Shown here piece by piece: positions 8,168-16,317 of a stretch of DNA of 32,130 bases (positions are counted from its first letter, which is position 1; the number at the start of each line of letters is the position of its first letter). The translations under genes were made by a program, and so were the position numbers. The notes beneath the pieces are model-generated. The model made no database searches, was not told the DNA's origin, and saw only the letters and a program-made list of their open reading frames with translations. Origin of the DNA: a virus; IMG/VR virus record IMGVR_UViG_3300025818_000103, positions 1 through 32,130 of that record. One strand, given 5' to 3'.

Positions 8168-11100
8168 TGACAAATGAACGCAAGCTCATGCCGTATGAGC
8201 ATCAGCTCATTGAAGCCCTTGATATTACGAAAGAAGACTATTTAGACTTTGTTGCACAACAACATGCCTACGAGGACATTAAAGAAGGCACGATTTTTGA
8301 TGCGAGAAACGATATCGCAGCACCAATTGCATTGATTCTCACCATTATCGGCACCATCTTGCAAGTGGTGGCTGCTCTTCTTGCCAAACCAGAAGAAGAT
8401 GGAAGAAGGCGAACTAGAGACGACATCTTTGCTCCTCGCACTGGTTTCAATAGCACTCAACAACTAGCCGCTTATGGCGACCCCGTTAACCTTGTCTATG
8501 CCAATTTAAGAAAAGATGGCACTGGTGGCGTAAGAGTGAACACTGCCTTGCTTTGGTCTGCAATAAAAAGTTTTGGCAGTAGTCAATACATTCAAATGCT
8601 TCTCTTGATTGGCGCTGGCGGTATTGGTCGCATTGATTATGAACGATCTGCTTTTGGGCAAACGCCTGTTCGTGATTTAGTTTCTCAAAACTACTGGCTG
8701 TATTTCAAAGAGAATGGCACTGGCGCCTTAGCTAAGCGCAACTTGTTTGAAGACAATACTAATGCAAAAGATCCAGGGGCTATTGGCGGCGCCGCTGATA
8801 GTCCTTATCGCGTGTTTGAAAGAAATCAGCTTTCTGCCGTTACGGATGGTTTTAGTAATGCCATTTCACCATCCACGTCAAATGCTTTTGGTATTTATGC
8901 CCCAGTGCCTCTCAATACCAAGATTGAAGTGCGCAATGAAAGTGGCAATTTCGAGAGGGTTACAGGTGGTATTTATGCCTGGACATTGGCAAACTGGGGG
9001 GAAAATAATCGCTTTCGAGCAAATGGCATTATTTCAAAAGGCGAGCAACTGCTCATTACCATTAAAAAGACAGAAAAGGATTACGATCCCATTGCAGAAG
9101 AAGAAGCTGCAGAATTCAGGAGAGCCGTCTCTCAGACCTTTGATAATGCGGGGGTGATGAAGCTTGGTTCTGCTCGTTTTTCCGTGCTGAAGATCAACAC
9201 AGGGTCGACGGAAGAGCAGGACATGCGAATTGATCTCATTTGCACAGAGGCTGGACGGGCTCCTTCTGTTATTTACGACGCTGACGATCCCGTTGAAGAT
9301 GCTCAAGCCATTGCAAATGGCGATCCAGTGTATTGGTCGTTGCGAGCAGGTACAGAAGCCCTTCTGAACGAAGACGAGCGAAACGGAGGTTTTGGTGCCA
9401 TTACCACTCCGCAACAGTTATTAGATGATGGACGCATTTTTGCATGGCGCGAACGTCAATCGGGACTGTTTGGACTTCTAACAGCGTTACAAGCTGCAAG
9501 TATTTCTGACCGCCCATTGCTGGTATATCTTGAATTCAAACGAAACTTAACGGAAGACGAAAAGCAAACGCTTAGAGCATACATCAGTTACCAGCAGCAA
9601 ATTGCTGATGGCACAAGGGCTGATGACCTCTTCTTTACGAAGGCTCTCGTAAAAATAGAAGTGGCGAAGTACGAAACACTGTCTCCTTGTCACATGGTAG
9701 ATTTTGCCTTAAAGGGACAGGTGTGGCGGCGCATCAGCGGAAGACAGGAAAAATATGGCAGCAAAAGGTTTGGGGGGTATAACAGTTCAGATAATGGCAT
9801 CAAGAAAAGAAGCTCAATGTTCTTGGTTAAATATAAAAAAAATAAAGATAAAAATTTTCGCTTTGTTAAAGGTATTTTTGTAGTATCAAGGGCTGCTGAT
9901 GTAGACAATTTTGTGTATTTTCGTTTTGATTCGGGACTTGCAGGGCTAGAAAATCGCGAACATTGGCAGTTTGAAATTGAGCCGGTTCATGATTCCACCG
10001 CTGAATTTAACGCTCGCGATTTGACAGACGCACAAGGAAGGTTTCGCTTCTTTTATTTAGAAAATTCTGGAGACCCACGTCGCATTAGTGCTGCTAACAC
10101 TGAAGATGACAAGTCTTCCATCATATTCACTGGAAATGTGCGAATAAGCAATAATAAGCTGCCTCCTTCAAATAACACTCCATATAAAACCAACGAATGG
10201 GACTTATTTAGTCACACTGCTGACACTCAGTTGCAAATGTCTTTTGATGACGGGCCAGAATTTATAGTGACGGCGGTGACAGAGCAAATTAGAACATCTT
10301 TTGATAGTAACTTTCCCAGGTTATATGATGACTTGTCTTTAATAGGGTTCAATATGTATTCAGGGCGCAGCGTGCAAGATTTGCGCTCTTTTACTGTCTT
10401 TGTTGAAAAGGGGAGACGTTCTCGTTTGCTTCGCACATCGGGAGAAGTTGATGGCATTGAATGGGGAAGTCCCTGTTTTGAATATTTGCCTGGTTACAAA
10501 AATGGTGACAGTCAAAGAAATCCCAAGATAGGATCAGACGCTTTAATTAAAGGCACTTCATATTATATAACGGACATTGGCAATACAAACTGGCAAGAAG
10601 CAGGCTTGCCTACTAATACTACGGCTGCAGTGGGAGAAGTGTTTATCGCCAAAGGGCCAGTAAGCGGCACTGGCAAGGTTCGCGCTGGTGGTTTTCCTAA
10701 TACGGCTCCTGATATTTTTGTTGACACACTGTTGGATGCAAACGATGGCATTGGCAAATATGCTGGTGACCTCTTTTCCATTGACCTAGAACAACTTGCG
10801 CGAAGCAAAAAGTTTTGCGAAAAGAACCAGTTGTTCATGGATGGCGTGATTGCTGAACCCACTTCTTGGCGGCAATTTTGGTCTGAAACTGCTGGCTTTA
10901 GTTTGCTCGAACTGACCAAGCAAGATGGCAAAGAATCACTTGTTCCAGCCGTTCCTTATAACAAGCGCACTGGATCAATTGAGAGAAGCTTGCAAATTAG
11001 CGCATTGTTTAATCCTGGCAATATCTTGGAAAATAGCTATAAAGAAGAATTTATAGACTACGGAGCAGGGGCGGAGGATGTTGTTGTCACCGTGGTATAT

Positions 11101-11760
11101 CGTGACAACGAAAGCGAAGGTGCATTTCCGCGCAACAATAGCGTAGATGTGATGTTAAGGGACACTCAGGAGGAAAACGCTTTCAGGGAAACCATCGACA
11201 CTTCTACTTTCGTTACCAATCGCAACCAGGCTATTTTGCTAGGCAAATACCTTTGTCAAGTGCGGCGTCATTCTCGTCGCGCCATTGAATTCAAAACTTT
11301 TCCCACGGACAGTTTTGTTGCACCAGGATTCTACATTTATGTGGAATTTGCTCAGAATCAATGGAATCGCATTCAAACAGGCATCATTGGCGAAGGAGGC
11401 GAGTTGAATTTACCATTTGGAGAAACCATTAAAAATGGTTCTTATCAAATGTTGATTTACAATCCAGTGATGATTGAGAATAAGACCATCTACAGAGAGG
11501 CGGAGCCAATCGTTGATGGCGCGTCTGCCGCTTTGCGCAAATTTAAGGACCATGTGTTTGTACTTGGTCAAGTAAGAAGAAATAAGCGAGTGTTTCGCAT
11601 CACGGAAGTGTCAATGGATGAGGAGGGCGAAGTGACCATTAAGGCAGTGGAGCATGGCACTGATGCTGATGGTCTGTCTTTAATTTCTCGTGGCTTAGAC
11701 GTCAAGAACGATTTTGTTTCAGGGCTATTTCTCATCGACGGGAAAAGAGAGCAACAATAG
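8167..11760 (+). CDS. central tail tip / host specificity protein, gpJ-like with gpI-like N-terminus
   Basis: 1197 residues from ATG 8167 (a TTG at 8164 is in frame but ATG overlaps the previous stop). A hydrophobic stretch at about residues 49-70 (IALILTIIGTILQVVAALLA) is followed by a segment AAYGDPVNLVYANLRKDGTG that resembles the end of lambda gpI, where a hydrophobic part precedes a pattern of the type VLPVLYGEMRVG. No separate I gene is present, so I read this as an I-J fusion. The rest is beta-rich tail hub sequence, consistent with a trimeric baseplate hub that closes the tube and contacts the receptor. Gene order after K supports this. The next gene begins after a 47-base gap. Confidence 0.78.
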   Translation: MTNERKLMPYEHQLIEALDITKEDYLDFVAQQHAYEDIKEGTIFDARNDIAAPIALILTIIGTILQVVAALLAKPEEDGRRRTRDDIFAPRTGFNSTQQLAAYGDPVNLVYANLRKDGTGGVRVNTALLWSAIKSFGSSQYIQMLLLIGAGGIGRIDYERSAFGQTPVRDLVSQNYWLYFKENGTGALAKRNLFEDNTNAKDPGAIGGAADSPYRVFERNQLSAVTDGFSNAISPSTSNAFGIYAPVPLNTKIEVRNESGNFERVTGGIYAWTLANWGENNRFRANGIISKGEQLLITIKKTEKDYDPIAEEEAAEFRRAVSQTFDNAGVMKLGSARFSVLKINTGSTEEQDMRIDLICTEAGRAPSVIYDADDPVEDAQAIANGDPVYWSLRAGTEALLNEDERNGGFGAITTPQQLLDDGRIFAWRERQSGLFGLLTALQAASISDRPLLVYLEFKRNLTEDEKQTLRAYISYQQQIADGTRADDLFFTKALVKIEVAKYETLSPCHMVDFALKGQVWRRISGRQEKYGSKRFGGYNSSDNGIKKRSSMFLVKYKKNKDKNFRFVKGIFVVSRAADVDNFVYFRFDSGLAGLENREHWQFEIEPVHDSTAEFNARDLTDAQGRFRFFYLENSGDPRRISAANTEDDKSSIIFTGNVRISNNKLPPSNNTPYKTNEWDLFSHTADTQLQMSFDDGPEFIVTAVTEQIRTSFDSNFPRLYDDLSLIGFNMYSGRSVQDLRSFTVFVEKGRRSRLLRTSGEVDGIEWGSPCFEYLPGYKNGDSQRNPKIGSDALIKGTSYYITDIGNTNWQEAGLPTNTTAAVGEVFIAKGPVSGTGKVRAGGFPNTAPDIFVDTLLDANDGIGKYAGDLFSIDLEQLARSKKFCEKNQLFMDGVIAEPTSWRQFWSETAGFSLLELTKQDGKESLVPAVPYNKRTGSIERSLQISALFNPGNILENSYKEEFIDYGAGAEDVVVTVVYRDNESEGAFPRNNSVDVMLRDTQEENAFRETIDTSTFVTNRNQAILLGKYLCQVRRHSRRAIEFKTFPTDSFVAPGFYIYVEFAQNQWNRIQTGIIGEGGELNLPFGETIKNGSYQMLIYNPVMIENKTIYREAEPIVDGASAALRKFKDHVFVLGQVRRNKRVFRITEVSMDEEGEVTIKAVEHGTDADGLSLISRGLDVKNDFVSGLFLIDGKREQQ

Positions 11761-11766
11761 TCTGTC

Positions 11767-11794
11767 TTCGTTAAAATGCTTAGAATAAAGACAA
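11767..11794 (+). promoter_or_regulatory. AT-rich leader motif, possible promoter
   Basis: The gap before the gene at 11808 holds TTCGTTAAAA (11767-11776) and TAAAGACAA (11786-11794), with TAGAAT (11781-11786) as a possible -10 element. No convincing -35 is present. The same two blocks, closer together, occur just before the gene at 23958. Candidate only. Confidence 0.3.
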
Positions 11795-11807
11795 ACGCTT
11801 TCTCGCG

Positions 11808-12620
11808 ATGATTTACACTGGCAATAATGGGCGCATTTACATTGCTCGCTCTGTGGCTGCTGGCTTGCAAGGTACATTCACTGCTAATATAAGCGAAGGG
11901 CAGCGAGTGGTCAAAAACGATACTTATATTGTGCGCACCATCAACGGCGATGGTCGTGGAGCAAGAGTTAGGGCTGAATCTAGCATTTCTCGCACTAATT
12001 CTTCTAGGAGTTGCGTGTTTACTGTAGTTCGAGGAGGCTCAGGGTATCAAGCGGGAGACGTGGTGCGCTTTGCTTATCAAGATGGCTCAAACATCATTGA
12101 CGTGACAGGCACTCGCACCATTTCATCCACCGCCACTAGGGGCGTGGATAGCGAAAGAGAAATTTTGGACGATCAATATCGCATTGCAAAAATTCGTAGC
12201 TGGTCCTTGACAAGCAATAGCGAAGTGGTAGAAACCACTGCTCTTGGCGATACGAACAAAAGCTTTAGCCCTTCCATCACTTCAGGAGAAGGCAGTGCCA
12301 CTCTCATGTTCTATGAGGATGACATTAGCAACAGGGGCTTGGACAGGCAGAAGGACACTTTTGAGCTGATTGATTTGCTCTTTCCGCAAGACACTCCTCC
12401 TCGCGTGATTCTGAACTTGGCCATAGATGGCTCCACTTCTGGATCATCTGGACAGGTGGGTGGTAATGCTTTGTGGAAGACTAATTTTCTTTTTAATGCC
12501 TATATCACTAGCTCTAGCATTGGCGCGAGCTATGGGGAGGTGGTCACTATTGACACTTCATTCACCGTAGATGGCGCAATGCTAGACGTGCCTTACAAGC
12601 CAGGCGTTGTGCTTCTGTGA
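11808..12620 (+). CDS. tail-tube-like domain protein A
   Basis: 270 residues, ATG 11808. Residues about 125-170 carry a strand pattern (IRSWSLTSNSEVVETTALGD, then an acidic turn and GSATLMFYED) typical of tail tube folds, in which a strand, a thr-rich turn and a 'lGd' segment precede the Gly-Ser turn. The C-terminal segment has alternating strands ending in a D-x-S-F-TVDG turn. A second protein with the same general features follows. Tube-like domains outside the main tube gene are found in tail tip adaptors. It could be a collar between hub and fibres. No direct functional motif is present; the fold call is by pattern. Confidence 0.5.
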   Translation: MIYTGNNGRIYIARSVAAGLQGTFTANISEGQRVVKNDTYIVRTINGDGRGARVRAESSISRTNSSRSCVFTVVRGGSGYQAGDVVRFAYQDGSNIIDVTGTRTISSTATRGVDSEREILDDQYRIAKIRSWSLTSNSEVVETTALGDTNKSFSPSITSGEGSATLMFYEDDISNRGLDRQKDTFELIDLLFPQDTPPRVILNLAIDGSTSGSSGQVGGNALWKTNFLFNAYITSSSIGASYGEVVTIDTSFTVDGAMLDVPYKPGVVLL

Positions 12621-13549
12621 CAGTATTTGCGGGCCACTATGGAAGCATTGAGCTTAAAAGGATTGGCGGCCCTTTCAAGCTTGATCTAGAAATTCGGGCT
12701 CAAGACATCAGTTCTGGGCGCAAGCGCTTTGCTTTTTCCACGAAAGAAGGCGAAGACATTCCATGGGCAACAATCACCACTGGCGATAGAGTGCGCATTG
12801 CAACCACTGATAATCGCGGACTGCCATTTCGCTTTTTTACTAATGTTGCCAATTCTCAATACATTGATGATCCAGGAGCCTCCGTTGGGCCGCTGGAATT
12901 TTTTGCCAATGTAGACACAATGGGTGCCATTCGCATGTATAGAAATTTTGCGGATGCCATTGCCAATCCCAACGCACGTTATCTAGCTGTTCCGCTGAGT
13001 AAAACAGCAGGCGATGCACCATGGCCAGTAACAGTTACGCTCCTTCCTGGTGCTTATAACACTCTCGGCAAAGTGGAAGGCTTCACTATTTCCACGGATA
13101 GAGAAAGCATTGACATTACTTCTCTGGGAGATCGCTATCGAGGGGTGTCAGCCAGTGCCATTAGTGGTAGCGGCACTGTTGACTGCTTGTTTGAATTTAA
13201 GAATGTCACGGGCAAAGAAATTCCCGCTGCCTTGGCTGATCTCATTCAAAAAGTAGAAATTGGCAGTCAGTTTGAAGGAAAGTTCTATTTACTTGCTCCA
13301 TCGTCTAGTCCACCAAGGGGCTACACGACCATTGAAAGTGCCTATTATCAAGTGAGGGCAATGATTACCAAGTCTGCTTTGACAGTGCAAAGTGATGCCA
13401 TTGTGGAATGTAGCTTTGATTTTGTCACTACTGGTCAATTCCTTTTCAAAACTGGTGATAACCCTGTTGAAATTACCACCGAAGCCAGCGTTAACATTGG
13501 TAATGAAAGCACTTTAGACGAACTAGGCACCCTGCTGGAGATTAACTAA
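12617..13549 (+). CDS. tail-tube-like domain protein B
   Basis: 310 residues from GTG 12617 in a GTGA overlap with the preceding gene. The centre has KVEGFTISTDRESIDITSLGD followed by a Ser-Gly turn and a strand CLFEF, the same arrangement as in protein A. The C-terminal strands (YYQVRAMITKS, VECSFDFVTTGQF) resemble the closing strands of the tail tube protein at the start of the window. The first 120 residues are an extra beta domain. The two coupled genes probably form one structural unit between tail hub and fibres, perhaps as paralogues. Function is inferred from fold pattern and place. Confidence 0.5.
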   Translation: MTVFAGHYGSIELKRIGGPFKLDLEIRAQDISSGRKRFAFSTKEGEDIPWATITTGDRVRIATTDNRGLPFRFFTNVANSQYIDDPGASVGPLEFFANVDTMGAIRMYRNFADAIANPNARYLAVPLSKTAGDAPWPVTVTLLPGAYNTLGKVEGFTISTDRESIDITSLGDRYRGVSASAISGSGTVDCLFEFKNVTGKEIPAALADLIQKVEIGSQFEGKFYLLAPSSSPPRGYTTIESAYYQVRAMITKSALTVQSDAIVECSFDFVTTGQFLFKTGDNPVEITTEASVNIGNESTLDELGTLLEIN

Positions 13550-13551
13550 TT

Positions 13552-16062
13552 ATGACCGTTCGCATTTCTGAACTTAACGAACTTTCCGTTGATCTCTCAC
13601 AGTCAGACGTGCTGCCTATTGTTGACATTAGCGCAGCCGAGACTAAGAAAATAGAAATAGGAAGTTTGCTAGAAGTGGGCATTAGTGGTGCCCCTAGCAG
13701 CTTCATTGATTTAATCAAGCTTAATCAATCCTCCACGACAAAGCTTGCTGCCACGGCATTTGCTGATACGGGCGTTGCTTCAGGAGTGTACGGAGGAGCA
13801 GATACTGTTGCGCAGTTCGTCGTCAATGCGAAAGGGCTAATCACTAGCGCTTCTGGCGTTCCTATTGCCATTGATGTGAGTGGAGTGACTGGCTTGGCTC
13901 CAGTGGCCACCAGTGGCACCTATGCGAGCCTCAGCGGGCTTCCAACGCTTGGCACGTTGTCTTCCCAAGATGCAGACAGTGTGGCCATCTCTGGCGGCAC
14001 TGTGAGCGGAGTTGTACTTGTCACTGGCAACGCAACGATTAGTGGCGGCACGATAAGTGGCATCACGGACATTGCCATTGCTGATGGCGGCACGGGCGCA
14101 TCTACGGCTTCAGGGGCAAGAACAAATCTTGGCCTTGTTATTGGCACTGACATCCAAGCTTATAGTGCCGTTCTGTCTGGCGTAGCGGCGCAATTCGATG
14201 AAGCCGATGAAATCATTTATGCAAGCGCATCAGGCGTAGTTGCTTCCACGCCCTTCACTTCCTTTGCTCGTTCAATTGCTTCTGGAACCACTGCTGCTGA
14301 AGTGAGGGCCACGCTTGGCCTAGGAACGCTTGCCACGCAAGACGCAAGCAGCCTTGTCATTTCTGGGGGCACCATTTCAGGCATCACTGATCTTGCTATT
14401 ACAGAAGGCGGCACGGGAGCTTCCACTGCAGCAGACGCTCGCACTAATCTTGGCCTAGCCATTGGCACGGACGTGCAAGCTTATGATGCTGGCCTCTTGT
14501 CCATTGCTGGTCTAACAACTGCCGCAGATCAGCTTCTCTATTTAACGGGCGCCGACACTTATGCCACGTCTCCACTGCCCTCTTATTCAAGAGACTTCTT
14601 AGCGAGTGGCAATAGCGCGTCTGATGCCCGCACTGTTCTTGGCCTTGGCACTTTGTCCACTAAAAGCACAGTGTCCTCTGGGGACATTAGTGCTGCAGTG
14701 GTTTCAGGCGCCAATATCATGCCAGGTTCACTCACTTTTGATAACTATGGGGCTGGTAGTGTAGTTGAAGCGGCTCTTGCTGATAGTGCCGTCACTGCAG
14801 ATAAAATTGCCACAAGCGGCGTCACGGCAAGCAAACTAGCGGACAATTCTTCCACCATTGTTGCTCTTGGTGCGCCGATAGACGCTGGTGCATTTATTGG
14901 TCAACAATATCAAGACACAGCCACTGACTTCCTTTATGTATGGGACGGTGATTCTTGGGAGCGCATTGCTGCCTTGTCAACAATTGATTTTGTTGATTCC
15001 ACTCCCATTGCTTTTGCCGTTTCTTATCCAGACAATTATTCGGCAACTGTCACCACCACGCTTGAAGACCAAGCTGCCAATGGTTTCTTTGCTGGACCAG
15101 TATCAGGCAACGCTTCTGCACCCACTTTCCGCGCCATTGTTCCTTCCGATTTGCCCATTGCCGCTGACGGCACTGTAGGGGCAGTGGAGCCTGGCACGGG
15201 CTTAGCCGTTGATGGCGCCGGTACGCTCAACCATAGCAATTCAGCAATTGCTGGCTCGTATGCAGGAGCTGTGACCATTGATGCACAAGGGCACATTGTT
15301 AGTGCCGTGGAAACTTTGCAAGCTTCTGATATTCCCGACTTGGATGCAAGCAAGATTATTAGCGGAAGTTTTGGAAGTTCGTTCTTAGCAGAGAATAGCG
15401 TCACTGCTTCTCAACTTGCAGACTATGGCATTGCACAAGTAAGCGAAAGTGCTCCAACGCCTGAATTTGCCGGGCAGTGGTGGATCAATCCTAATGATCG
15501 CGCTGCTTATATATGGGTGGGGGAAGTTACTCCCACGCCAAATGGCTATTGGCTAAACCTTGGTTATGGCTCTCCCACCCAAATCAACTTGCGCTTTGGT
15601 GGTACTTACAATGCTTCTGGCAATACTGTTGAAAGCATCAACAGCTACGGCGTTGAAGCGGGACTGACTATTGGCCAAGGGCTGTCATCGCCCAACACCA
15701 GTAATAATGGCGTTTATTTAATTGTTACGGCCAGCGGCACAGGCACAGCCCCTGCGCCAACAGAGCCACTGGCTATTGGCAACTGGGTGTTGTCCGAAGG
15801 CGTCGGCACATCTTGGACAAAGATTAGCCTGTCTAGCGCAGTGGCAGGCGTCAGCGATCAAGACGTGCTGGTAGCAGGCGCAAGCTTGTCTCCCGCAGCT
15901 TCTGGCATTGCTTCTCAAGAGGATTTCAACGAAAGCGTATGGCCAAAGGTACAAATTGCTAATAATTCCACGGCAGGCATTGTTCGTGCATCCACGGAAA
16001 TAGTGGTGGCATCAGGCACTGGCATTATGAGCATTGGCACTGTAGACGATGGATCCTACTAA
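13552..16062 (+). CDS. tail fibre protein with GGTG-type repeats
   Basis: 836 residues, ATG 13552 two bases after the previous stop. The first 40 residues (ISELNELSVDLSQSDVLPIVD) look like a fibre attachment end. Two shaft modules (residues about 133-204 and 257-311) share LGTL-x2-QDA, ISGGT-x-SG, GGTGAST and ARTNLGL-x-IGTD-x-QAY; a partial third follows near 355-374. These are well known in phage fibre shafts. The remainder has Gly/Ser/Ala-rich strands and a Trp-containing module (FAGQWWINPNDRAAYIWVG) of the type seen in fibres of marine phages. It is probably a trimeric fibre. Codon use is like its neighbours. The receptor is unknown. Confidence 0.82.
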   Translation: MTVRISELNELSVDLSQSDVLPIVDISAAETKKIEIGSLLEVGISGAPSSFIDLIKLNQSSTTKLAATAFADTGVASGVYGGADTVAQFVVNAKGLITSASGVPIAIDVSGVTGLAPVATSGTYASLSGLPTLGTLSSQDADSVAISGGTVSGVVLVTGNATISGGTISGITDIAIADGGTGASTASGARTNLGLVIGTDIQAYSAVLSGVAAQFDEADEIIYASASGVVASTPFTSFARSIASGTTAAEVRATLGLGTLATQDASSLVISGGTISGITDLAITEGGTGASTAADARTNLGLAIGTDVQAYDAGLLSIAGLTTAADQLLYLTGADTYATSPLPSYSRDFLASGNSASDARTVLGLGTLSTKSTVSSGDISAAVVSGANIMPGSLTFDNYGAGSVVEAALADSAVTADKIATSGVTASKLADNSSTIVALGAPIDAGAFIGQQYQDTATDFLYVWDGDSWERIAALSTIDFVDSTPIAFAVSYPDNYSATVTTTLEDQAANGFFAGPVSGNASAPTFRAIVPSDLPIAADGTVGAVEPGTGLAVDGAGTLNHSNSAIAGSYAGAVTIDAQGHIVSAVETLQASDIPDLDASKIISGSFGSSFLAENSVTASQLADYGIAQVSESAPTPEFAGQWWINPNDRAAYIWVGEVTPTPNGYWLNLGYGSPTQINLRFGGTYNASGNTVESINSYGVEAGLTIGQGLSSPNTSNNGVYLIVTASGTGTAPAPTEPLAIGNWVLSEGVGTSWTKISLSSAVAGVSDQDVLVAGASLSPAASGIASQEDFNESVWPKVQIANNSTAGIVRASTEIVVASGTGIMSIGTVDDGSY
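13948..14484 (+). repeat. fibre shaft module duplication
   Basis: Coding segments 13948-14163 and 14320-14484 encode the two copies of the GGTG shaft module. The first copy has an extra ISGGT unit. A related single copy (IADGGTGATTASG) is found in the fibre gene at 19646-20953, so the module is shared between genes. Confidence 0.7.
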
Positions 16063-16081
16063 TGGCAATGGGGAAGAGTAA

Positions 16082-16255
16082 ATGGCTCATCAAGCACAGC
16101 GTTTTGTCTATGCAGGAAAGGAAATTCCTCCTTACGGCGACGAAGGACAAATCTTAGTCAAGACGGCAAAAGCCTTTTACTACACGGCATGGGACAACGT
16201 TGACCACATTTTGAATTCTTCCAATGGCGTGATAGATGAAGGCGAGTATTATTAG
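16082..16255 (+). CDS. 57-residue protein between fibre genes, unknown
   Basis: A short ORF from ATG 16082 to TAG 16253-16255, preceded by GGGGAAGAG at a usable spacing. The product (MAHQAQRFVYAGKEI...) is rich in Tyr and acidic residues, soluble, and ends DEGEYY. It fills an otherwise empty gap between two fibre genes in the same direction and has codon use like the neighbours. It could be a fibre adaptor or fibre tip accessory. I do not recognise a family. The ATG at 16062 in another frame gives only 31 codons and is not favoured. Confidence 0.55.
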   Translation: MAHQAQRFVYAGKEIPPYGDEGQILVKTAKAFYYTAWDNVDHILNSSNGVIDEGEYY

Positions 16256-16317
16256 CCTTAGAATGTGATAAGTTAATCGCTCCTCTTGATGAGCTGAGCA
16301 CCTAGGAATTCTTCTCC
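16256..16317 (+). promoter_or_regulatory. leader before the S74 fibre gene
   Basis: This 62-base gap contains CTTAGAATGTGATAAG, which shares CTTAGAAT with the leader at 11779-11786, and a CTCCTC/GAG-rich stretch that could form only a weak stem. AGGA (16304-16307) is the only Shine-Dalgarno-like element and lies ten bases before the ATG at 16318. No firm promoter can be called. Confidence 0.25.
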
